Source: Candidatus Woesearchaeota archaeon
GTDB lineage: Archaea > Nanobdellota > Nanobdellia > Woesearchaeales > GW2011-AR4
Reading direction: 5' to 3'
Assembly (NCBI GenBank): GCA_016185915.1
Contig: JACPMP010000070.1
Coordinates: forward strand, 1-5,474
Length of the DNA: 5,474 bases
The notes beneath the pieces were generated by a model. The model was not told where the DNA came from. It made no database searches and was given only the letters and a program-made list of their open reading frames with translations. The translations under genes were made by a program, and so were the position numbers. Below are positions 1-4,369 of this stretch, piece after piece (positions within the stretch are counted from its first letter, which is position 1; every line of letters begins with the position of its first letter).

Positions 1-162
1 ACTGTATTTTTTGTCCAGCATAATGCATAAATCTATATCTCCCGCATATTCTTTTTTTCTTGCGTAAGAGCCAAAAAGTATAATAGCTATAACTTCTTTA
101 TCTTTTTTTATTCTGTCAATTATTCCTTTTATTTTATCTTGCGTGTTAAGCGATTCTTTCAT
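1..162 (-). CDS. Minimal (MNT-type) nucleotidyltransferase, 3' end cut off by window edge
   Basis: The 54 visible codons read from the ATG at 162 to the window edge. Residues 30-44 carry the nucleotidyltransferase signature: F-G-S-Y-A-R at 30-35, then G-D-I-D-L at 41-45. This is the GS...DxD motif of the polymerase-beta/MNT superfamily, in which the two Asp bind the catalytic metal. A helix of charged residues precedes it, as in small archaeal MNT proteins. In this family the domain transfers a nucleotide to a protein or RNA partner, and several members act as antitoxins or modifiers in toxin-antitoxin pairs. The spacing between GS and DxD is 9 residues, whereas many MNT proteins have 10. The ATG at 162 overlaps the TGA stop of the preceding gene (ATGA), which implies translational coupling. 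An in-frame ATG at 171 would add three residues. Neither start has a clear Shine-Dalgarno sequence. The fold is well supported; the substrate is unknown. Confidence 0.85.
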   Translation of the reverse strand, partial: MKESLNTQDKIKGIIDRIKKDKEVIAIILFGSYARKKEYAGDIDLCIMLDKKYS

Positions 163-524
163 TTTTGCCATACTTTAGCATCTTTTTCATTGTCCCATAC
201 TTCTTTTAAACTTTCTTCCGCCAAAGTGATCCAACCTTTTTCCTCTAATTCTAATTTAAACTTTAAAATATCCTCATGGGAAGAATTTTTCAATTCCTTT
301 AACTCATTTCTCATATTCCACTTCATCTTAAAAATTAAGGCTTCTTCTTTTGGTATTTTTGCCAATGTTGGATTTTTATCTAGAAACTTTTTTCTAGCCT
401 TCTCCAAAACTTCTTTGGCATTATGTCCAGAAGAAACTACTTTGTTCCCTACTATAGCTATATACTTGCCTTCATATTTGCTCAAATCAGCTTTCACATA
501 AAAATCAAATTCCTTGCTTGTCAT
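159..524 (-). CDS. DUF5678-type protein with antitoxin-like C-terminal tail
   Basis: This 121-residue soluble protein has no signal peptide or membrane segment. Residues 14-66 read like the DUF5678 domain: a K-Y-E-G-K-Y-I-A-I-V strand, a G-N-K-V-V turn, S-G-H-N-A-K-E-V then a helix, and a closing I-P-K-E-E-A-L-I-F strand. Residues 75-98 are a charged helix. The tail at 101-119 (L-A-E-E-S-L-K-E-V-W-D-N-E, then D-A-K-V-W) resembles C-termini of small antitoxin-like proteins encoded beside toxin or nucleotidyltransferase genes; this comparison is from memory. The gene overlaps the downstream nucleotidyltransferase by 4 nt, so the two products probably form a pair. No Shine-Dalgarno sequence precedes the ATG at 524. 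The best-placed TATA-like site is at 560-566. The molecular function of DUF5678 is not established, and a toxin-antitoxin role is inference. Confidence 0.8.
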   Translation of the reverse strand: MTSKEFDFYVKADLSKYEGKYIAIVGNKVVSSGHNAKEVLEKARKKFLDKNPTLAKIPKEEALIFKMKWNMRNELKELKNSSHEDILKFKLELEEKGWITLAEESLKEVWDNEKDAKVWQK

Positions 525-559
525 TTTAATTTTTATAAAATGTCGGAATTTTCCACTAG

Positions 560-566
560 TTTATAA
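560..566 (-). promoter_or_regulatory. Candidate TATA box inside a palindrome, upstream of the DUF5678/nucleotidyltransferase pair
   Basis: On the minus strand the site reads TTATAAA, centred about 39 nt before the ATG at 524. Transcription would then start near 537 with a leader of roughly 13 nt. The box sits in the centre of the palindrome ACTAGTT-tat-AACTAGT (555-571), an operator-like arrangement. A second AT palindrome, TTTTATAAAA at 531-540, is too close to the ATG to be the TATA box for that start. Confidence 0.35.
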
Positions 567-608
567 CTAGTAGCAGACTACTCTGCCAAAATATATTGCG
601 AAAATTCC

Positions 609-647
609 GAGCATCCGTGAAAATTGTTCCAATTTTCACGGATGCTC
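609..647. repeat. Perfect 17-bp hairpin with 5-nt loop
   Basis: The left arm GAGCATCCGTGAAAATT (609-625) and the right arm 631-647 are exactly complementary, with GTTCC as the loop (626-630). It sits at the midpoint of the 168-nt element. Neither strand has a U-tract directly after the stem: AAAAACC follows on the plus strand and GGAATTTTC on the minus strand. A simple intrinsic terminator is therefore not the obvious reading. Confidence 0.85.
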
Positions 648-714
648 AAAAACCACTGAACTATGTTTGCGTTAGCAACATTCCACCAGCCTCTGACTGG
701 TGGTTTTTGACAAA

Positions 715-2346
715 TTAAGTTGAAGCATTTGCTCCAACATTTGTTTGTATAGTTGTAGTTGATGAGGTTGTCCCTGAAGTTGATTGAGTTGTTGCTTCAA
801 TTGTGCTTACTGGCTCTTCAGCAACCTCAACTTCGATGTCAGCCGAGATATCAGCGTCAGGAACTGCTTCTTTTATCTTTTTAACTATTGCCTTCAAGAT
901 GTCGTGTGCTTCTTTTATTGCGTCTCTTGCTTCTTTTAGAAGTGCTTTTGCCTCATCAGCTGCTGCTTTTATCTCTTCTTCTGTAGCATCACTTGCCTTC
1001 AATTCAAGCACCGCAGTTATCTTAGCTTCTGCCTGCGTGTACTTGTCTTTTGCAAGTGCTATTTTCTCGCTGAATTGGTTCATTTCAGCGCTGACGTCAA
1101 CCTCTATATCTTTTTCTTTAGCTTTTGCTAACACATGGTCAAGCCTCTTCTCAAGCACAATGCCTCTATTAACAAGCCCTTCAACTCTTGCTAATACTAC
1201 TCTTTCAGCATGCAACCTTATCAAGTGCTTTAATATTTTCCATTTGTTATGAAGTCTCTTTGCAGCCTTTTTTATCTGCTCTTTTGTTGTTGCAGCTTGC
1301 ACATCTGCTTTTATTGCATTTACCTCAGCAATTTGAGCGTCTATTTTTGCAACAATATTTGCTTCTCTGTCATCTGCTATATTCTCACTTTCTTGGACTT
1401 TTGCTTTTATTTTTTCAAGATGACTTATCAAGGAGTCTGCTGTTTTTAATAAATAATTTTTAGCATGCTCTAAAGTAGCGTTTTCATCTTTATTAGCTCT
1501 AGCTTCTCTCAGCTTATTTTTTGCATCTTCCAGCCCTTCTTTTGACTCCTTAAACTTGAGCTTTGCATTATCAAATCTTTCCCTCAACTGCCCAATCTTA
1601 GCTTCTGATATTTTTCTCGCAGCAAGCTCATCTGCATTTCTAATTTTAACAACCTTGATTGCCATTAACTCGGCTTTTAATTTTGCAGGATCTTTGTCAG
1701 ATAATTCCTTTAACCTTGCTCTGTTTAGGTTAGATAGCTTTTCTATCTCTGTTTCGCTTAAATCTGCAATCTTCTCAACCTTATCTTTTTCAAGTTCTGA
1801 AATTCTAGTTAATTTTTCCTCATTTAATTTTGAGAGTCTTTCAAGCCTTTCTTTCTTTAACTCAGCAATCTTTTCCACATTCTTAACATCCAAAGCAGAA
1901 AGCTTTTCTATTTGCTTTTTGTCAAGTCCTTGAATCTTAGCCAATCTTTCCCTGTTTTTCTCTCTCACATTTTCTAGTCTGTCTCTTACATCCTCTCTTA
2001 CATCTCTTACATCTTCTTTGATATCGGCAACCTTGCATTTTGCTTCGCAGTTTTGACCACCTTCATTTTTACATTTTTGTATGCATCTTGCTCTGTCAAT
2101 ATTAGCTACATCCATGACATCTTCTCTTTTGTCCCTGACATTTTCCCTGCGGTCCCTAATATCTTCTCTTTTATCTATCGCCCTTGCCAATGGCTTTGGT
2201 GTCGGTTTTGCGCTAGCTGTTGTAGTATCTGGATTAATATTGGTTGCAGCAGTATTTGCATCTGTTGCTGTGTCCTGTGCAAATGCAAAAGGCACTAAAC
2301 TAAAAAGAAATATAGCAATTATTGTCAATGTGATTGTTTTTCTCAT
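715..2346 (-). CDS. Large secreted coiled-coil protein with hendecad repeats and twin CX3C motif
   Basis: This is a 543-residue protein of no recognised named family. Residues 1-23 are a Sec signal peptide with likely cleavage after A-F-A. Residues 24-52 are a Thr/Ala/Pro-rich linker. Residues 58-80 and 109-131 are degenerate heptads of the type R-E-D/N-V-R-D-R/K. Between them lie the only four cysteines (88, 92, 100, 104) as CX3C-X7-CX3C. Residues 141-217 are seven gap-free 11-residue repeats. Residues 218-495 are further Ala/Lys/Glu-rich helix, and 507-543 form a Ser/Thr-rich tail that may be glycosylated. No C-terminal membrane anchor or sorting signal is seen, so the protein is probably exported and either released or held by other surface proteins. 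The start is fixed by GGAGGT 7 nt upstream. It lies 81 nt downstream of a lipoprotein gene on the same strand. It resembles the long helical surface proteins of small archaea; its role is unknown and a structural or adhesive one is inference. Confidence 0.9.
   Translation of the reverse strand: MRKTITLTIIAIFLFSLVPFAFAQDTATDANTAATNINPDTTTASAKPTPKPLARAIDKREDIRDRRENVRDKREDVMDVANIDRARCIQKCKNEGGQNCEAKCKVADIKEDVRDVREDVRDRLENVREKNRERLAKIQGLDKKQIEKLSALDVKNVEKIAELKKERLERLSKLNEEKLTRISELEKDKVEKIADLSETEIEKLSNLNRARLKELSDKDPAKLKAELMAIKVVKIRNADELAARKISEAKIGQLRERFDNAKLKFKESKEGLEDAKNKLREARANKDENATLEHAKNYLLKTADSLISHLEKIKAKVQESENIADDREANIVAKIDAQIAEVNAIKADVQAATTKEQIKKAAKRLHNKWKILKHLIRLHAERVVLARVEGLVNRGIVLEKRLDHVLAKAKEKDIEVDVSAEMNQFSEKIALAKDKYTQAEAKITAVLELKASDATEEEIKAAADEAKALLKEARDAIKEAHDILKAIVKKIKEAVPDADISADIEVEVAEEPVSTIEATTQSTSGTTSSTTTIQTNVGANAST
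1696..1926 (-). repeat. Seven tandem 11-residue (hendecad) protein repeats
   Basis: Residues 141-217 of the secreted coiled-coil protein divide without gaps into seven units of 11 residues (33 nt each). The consensus is L-x-x-x-x-(I/V/L)-E-(K/R)-(L/I)-(S/A)-x. Examples are LDKKQIEKLSA, LDVKNVEKIAE and LEKDKVEKIAD. Hydrophobic positions 1, 6 and 9 with a small residue at 10 fit an 11/3 helical coiled coil with nearly straight or slightly right-handed supercoil. The units differ at the DNA level, so the repeat is old and kept by selection on the protein. Confidence 0.85.
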
Positions 2347-2353
2347 TTTTTAA

Positions 2354-2359
2354 ACCTCC
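2354..2359 (-). promoter_or_regulatory. Strong Shine-Dalgarno site for the coiled-coil protein gene
   Basis: The minus strand reads GGAGGT, followed by a 7-nt spacer and the ATG at 2346. It is the strongest ribosome-binding site in the window and fixes this start. Several neighbouring genes appear leaderless, so this message may be translated especially well. Confidence 0.8.
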
Positions 2360-2382
2360 AATCTTTAAATTTTTAATTTTGA

Positions 2383-2396
2383 ATTATTAATTAAAT
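2383..2396 (-). promoter_or_regulatory. Possible TATA element for the coiled-coil protein gene
   Basis: The minus strand reads TTTAATTAATAATT in the 81-nt gap (2347-2427) between the lipoprotein stop and this gene. A start site about 26 nt downstream would give a leader of roughly 20 nt that includes the Shine-Dalgarno site. The whole gap is AT-rich, so the match is weak, and read-through from the lipoprotein gene is equally possible. Confidence 0.25.
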
Positions 2397-2427
2397 CATT
2401 AATTTTGAAAATAATTAATTTACTATT

Positions 2428-3027
2428 TTAATCGATTTTGCATTGTTTTATTTTCTTGGAATTTGCAACAGCTTCCTTACTTGCCTTATCATGTACTGGT
2501 CTAATAGTTTGGTATAACCTATCATTTATTCTTATAAGATTATCAGGCATATAATCTGGTGACGGCGACATTGATGGTAAATATAAGAACTTAATCTTAC
2601 CATTACTTGATACTGTGAGTTCTCCTTTGGGATGATAGGTTATATCACTTTTTTTTGGAATACTGTAATTGTCTTCTATATCGAAAAATTCTTGGTTTCG
2701 GATATAAGAAATCAAATCATCTAACTCCTCCTTTGATATCTTTCCTGTTGAGAATGCAGTTATATACCCATTTTCATTTTTTATTTGATAGTTTATAGTT
2801 CCATCATTAAGTATAACAAAATAGCTTTCTCCGAATCCTGGTGGCAAAGTTCCCCCATATGTCCGCATTTTTATAGAAAAATGTGAACTATCTTTTATGT
2901 TTTGTATGTCTTTGCTTTGCATATCTCTAAAAATTTGACAATCTTCATTTTTTAATATACTTTCTTTACAAGCAGTTATAATAGATGCTATTAAAATTAA
3001 TAATAGAAAAAGATGTTTAGCTTTCAT
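2428..3027 (-). CDS. Lipoprotein of unknown function, DUF6438-like beta domain
   Basis: This 199-residue protein begins with a lipoprotein signal: K at 2 and 4, a hydrophobic core at 6-18, and the lipobox I-T-A-C ending at Cys20. The mature protein should be lipid-anchored on the outer face of the membrane. Residues 50-180 read as one compact domain. It has a strand ending Y-F-V-I-L-N-D-G-T-I-N-Y (69-80), a helix K-E-E-L-D-D-L-I-S-Y-I (99-109), F-F-D-I-E-D-N-Y (114-121), and strands E-L-T-V and K-I-K-F-L-Y-L. A closing helix lies at 163-175. This order resembles the DUF6438 group of small secreted proteins; the match is by pattern only. Cys30 and Cys196 could form a disulfide. The gene is the first of a same-strand pair with the coiled-coil protein gene and diverges from the membrane regulator. 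It has no Shine-Dalgarno sequence and a TATA box about 26 nt upstream, so it is probably leaderless. Confidence 0.85.
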   Translation of the reverse strand: MKAKHLFLLLILIASIITACKESILKNEDCQIFRDMQSKDIQNIKDSSHFSIKMRTYGGTLPPGFGESYFVILNDGTINYQIKNENGYITAFSTGKISKEELDDLISYIRNQEFFDIEDNYSIPKKSDITYHPKGELTVSSNGKIKFLYLPSMSPSPDYMPDNLIRINDRLYQTIRPVHDKASKEAVANSKKIKQCKID

Positions 3028-3044
3028 AGTTAAATTAAATAAAT

Positions 3045-3060
3045 TTTATTTATAAATAAA
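3045..3060 (-). promoter_or_regulatory. TATA box for the lipoprotein gene, leaderless type
   Basis: The minus strand reads TTTATTTATAAATAAA, centred about 26 nt before the ATG at 3027. In archaea the TATA box centre lies about 26 nt before the transcription start, so the mRNA should begin at or next to the start codon. There is no Shine-Dalgarno sequence between box and ATG, which agrees. An A-rich stretch upstream (minus-strand GCAAAAAAAG) may act as the BRE. Confidence 0.55.
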
Positions 3061-3115
3061 CTTTTTTTGCTGAAAATTCAAAGGTTTTTTGTATGGCTTA
3101 AAACTTTACAAAGCT

Positions 3116-3135
3116 TTATTTTGCCTTATTTTGCT
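3116..3135. repeat. Two tandem copies of a 10-bp unit in the divergent promoter region
   Basis: TTATTTTGCC (3116-3125) is followed directly by TTATTTTGCT (3126-3135). A further TTTTGC lies at 3065-3070, and TATGGCTT occurs at 3092-3099 and 3181-3188. The 206-nt divergent gap holds no gene. One helical turn of spacing is compatible with cooperative binding of a regulator, but such repeats are also easily found by chance in DNA this AT-rich. Confidence 0.35.
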
Positions 3136-3202
3136 TTAAAAAGATGGATTTAGCTTTTTTAGATTAAATAATAAATTGAATATGGCTTTTAAATTCAAAA
3201 TA

Positions 3203-3210
3203 TTTTTATA
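3203..3210 (+). promoter_or_regulatory. TATA box for the membrane winged-helix regulator operon, leaderless type
   Basis: TTTTTATA is centred about 27 nt before the ATG at 3234, the spacing expected for a leaderless archaeal transcript. No Shine-Dalgarno sequence lies between box and start. An alternative TATAAAA at 3213-3219 is only about 18 nt from the ATG and fits less well. Confidence 0.5.
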
Positions 3211-3233
3211 CATATAAAATTCCATCTAACTTT

Positions 3234-3932
3234 ATGGGAAAATTTAAGTTACTGATTTGTTTATTTGTAATATTATCTCTAGTTAATTTTGTTAATGCTG
3301 CCACAATTTATGGCACTCTTTATGATTTGTCATTAAAAAAGGTTAATAATGCAAGAGTTGAGATTAATACCTCTCCAAAGCAATTCCTTATCGCTCAAAA
3401 TGGGACTTATTCTTTTAATGTTCCAAACGGCGGTTATACTATAAAGGCCCAATTAGTACAAAAAAATACAATACTTGCATCCATACAAGAAAACATAACG
3501 ATAAAGCAAGATGGAAATTATGTGCTTGATTTGATTTTGTTTCCGGATATTGAAGAAGGAGTTGAGGATATTGACATAGAGGTTAATAGTAATATTATTG
3601 AAACAAATAAGAACAAGAGTAGCATTTTGATTGGATTTTTTGTATTGGTGGCATTAGTAGTAATCTTAATTGTGATGTATTATTTAAAAAAGAAAAAACT
3701 AAAAAAAGAACAAATAAAAAGTGAACAAGGAAAAAAAGAAGAGAACGATTTAGACCAAATAATAAAAATAATCAAGCAGGAAGGCGGCAGAACAACACAG
3801 AAAGAAATAAGAAAACAAATCCCATTGTCAGAAGCTAAAATAAGCTTGATGCTTGCTGAGCTAGAGCATAAAGGAGTTATAGAGAAGATTAAGAAGGGAA
3901 GAGGAAACATCATTATTTTGAGGAAAAAATAA
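3234..3932 (+). CDS. Membrane-tethered winged-helix regulator with extracellular beta-sandwich domain
   Basis: This 232-residue protein has four clear parts. Residues 1-22 are a signal peptide ending V-N-A. Residues 23-103 are a beta-rich ectodomain resembling the carboxypeptidase regulatory-like fold: A-T-I-Y-G-T-L-Y-D strand, N-G-T-Y-S-F-N-V-P-N-G turn, Y-T-I-K-A strand, then Y-V-L-D-L-I-L-F-P. Residues 130-150 are one transmembrane helix, followed by a Lys/Glu-rich linker to about 170. Residues 171-232 are a winged helix-turn-helix: Q-I-I-K-I-I-K-Q-E-G-G-R-T-T-Q-K-E-I-R, the recognition helix region S-E-A-K-I-S-L-M-L-A-E-L-E-H-K-G, and a basic wing K-K-G-R-G-N-I-I-I-L. The N terminus faces out and the DNA-binding domain faces in. 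This one-component layout is a known archaeal type. It probably senses an envelope signal and regulates nearby genes; ligand and targets are unknown. It is followed after 1 nt by the PPC-domain gene. Confidence 0.9.
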   Translation: MGKFKLLICLFVILSLVNFVNAATIYGTLYDLSLKKVNNARVEINTSPKQFLIAQNGTYSFNVPNGGYTIKAQLVQKNTILASIQENITIKQDGNYVLDLILFPDIEEGVEDIDIEVNSNIIETNKNKSSILIGFFVLVALVVILIVMYYLKKKKLKKEQIKSEQGKKEENDLDQIIKIIKQEGGRTTQKEIRKQIPLSEAKISLMLAELEHKGVIEKIKKGRGNIIILRKK

Positions 3933-3933
3933 G

Positions 3934-4353
3934 ATGAAGTTCAAAAAAATCAAAGGTACTTATTTTATAAGATTAGAAAGAGGAGAAAAACTAATAGAAA
4001 CTCTTAAAAATTTCTGCGAAAAACAAAAAATCAAATGCGGCTATTTCTTTGGCATTGGCGCTTTGGATGAAGTGGAACTTGCCCATTACATTGTTGAGAC
4101 AAAAAAATATACATCAAAAATATTTAAGCAACCCTTGGAAATAATAAATATGAATGGAAATATAACCACTATGAACAAAGAGGTTTACTTGCACTGCCAC
4201 ATAACTTTGAGCGATGAAAACATGAAGGCAATTGCAGGGCATCTGAAGGAAGGCAGAATATCGGCGACATGCGAGATTATTTTGGTAAAATTAAATTCCA
4301 AAATAAATAGAAAGTATGATGATATTATTGGGTTGAATTTAATTGATGTCTAA
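3934..4353 (+). CDS. PPC-domain (DUF296) protein with His metal-binding triad
   Basis: This 139-residue soluble protein is close to the usual single-domain PPC length and matches the family along its whole length. It has Y-F-I-R-L-E-R-G-E (10-18), then a helix and C-G-Y-F-F-G-I-G-A-L (35-44). Next come L-E-I-I-N-M-N-G-N-I-T (68-78), Y-L-H-C-H-I-T-L-S-D (85-94) and A-G-H-L (101-104), and it ends S-A-T-C-E-I-I. His87, His89 and His103 correspond to the three conserved histidines that bind metal in prokaryotic PPC structures. PPC proteins form trimers; in plants the domain is fused to AT-hook DNA-binding motifs, which are absent here. The biochemical role in archaea is not settled. A 1-nt gap to the preceding gene indicates co-transcription and coupling, and a GAGG at 3920-3923 inside that gene may serve as ribosome-binding site. 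Confidence 0.9.
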   Translation: MKFKKIKGTYFIRLERGEKLIETLKNFCEKQKIKCGYFFGIGALDEVELAHYIVETKKYTSKIFKQPLEIINMNGNITTMNKEVYLHCHITLSDENMKAIAGHLKEGRISATCEIILVKLNSKINRKYDDIIGLNLIDV

Positions 4354-4363
4354 CCTTAGGTTA
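4351..4363. terminator. Small palindrome between convergent genes, possible weak terminator
   Basis: TAACCTTAGGTTA is a perfect 13-nt palindrome with a central T. It includes the TAA stop of the PPC gene and nearly fills the 16-nt gap before the stop of the convergent gene. As RNA it would fold as TAACC/GGTTA with a 3-nt loop, followed on the plus strand by TGTATTTTA. It is short and weak; archaeal termination relies mainly on T-tracts, so this is tentative. Confidence 0.25.
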
Positions 4364-4369
4364 TGTATT

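Larger units (their letters stand above)
543..710. repeat. 168-nt structured non-coding element with two inverted, related modules around a central hairpin
   Basis: Three long inverted repeats abut, each sharing 2 nt with the next. Arm pair A is TCGGAATTTTC (543-553) with GAAAATTCCGA (600-610). Pair B is the perfect 17-bp hairpin 609-625/631-647. Pair C is TCAAAAACCAC (646-656) with GTGGTTTTTGA (700-710). Inside A lie two hairpins: 553-559/567-573 (CCACTAG, 7-nt loop, CTAGTAG, one mismatch) and 573-577/582-586 (GCAGA/TCTGC, loop CTAC). Inside C, read on the minus strand, lie CCACCAG, 7-nt loop, CTGGTGG (703-697/689-683) and a TGTTGC/GCAAACA hairpin with loop TAAC (680-664, one bulge). The left half and the reverse complement of the right half therefore share one layout with diverged sequence. 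It could be a BIME-like or miniature mobile element, a structured RNA, or a regulatory or termination region. No open frame or transposase accompanies it. Confidence 0.7.

Noticed and set aside
139..501. Plus-strand open frame opposite the DUF5678 gene
   Set aside because: Its Phe/Ser-rich translation is the reverse of an AT-rich coding gene; the minus-strand frame has a recognisable domain and operon overlap.
683..708. Textbook-looking intrinsic terminator on the plus strand: CCACCAG, 7-nt loop, CTGGTGG, TTTTT
   Set aside because: No plus-strand gene lies upstream for it to terminate, and archaea do not generally need such hairpins. The hairpin has a matching counterpart at 553-573, so it is better treated as part of the 168-nt element.
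543..710. Integron attC site or self-cleaving ribozyme
   Set aside because: No GTTRRRY/RYYYAAC core-site pair frames the palindrome and no integrase is present. The conserved hammerhead core (CUGANGA with GAAA) is absent; CTGACTGG near 694 does not fit.
543..710. CRISPR array
   Set aside because: The repeats are inverted, not regularly spaced direct repeats, and no spacer-repeat periodicity or cas gene is seen.
803..2353. Several plus-strand open frames (for example 803-1252, 1556-1933, 2081-2353) opposite the coiled-coil gene
   Set aside because: They are antisense to a long, clearly coding minus-strand gene with signal peptide and ribosome-binding site. Their products are Ser/Phe-rich low-complexity translations, as expected from the reverse of Lys/Glu/Ala codons, and lack start signals.
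3680..3913. Minus-strand open frame opposite the winged-helix domain
   Set aside because: It is antisense to a strongly supported domain, and its Phe/Ser/Ile-rich translation ends in a Phe run that mirrors the Lys-rich linker.
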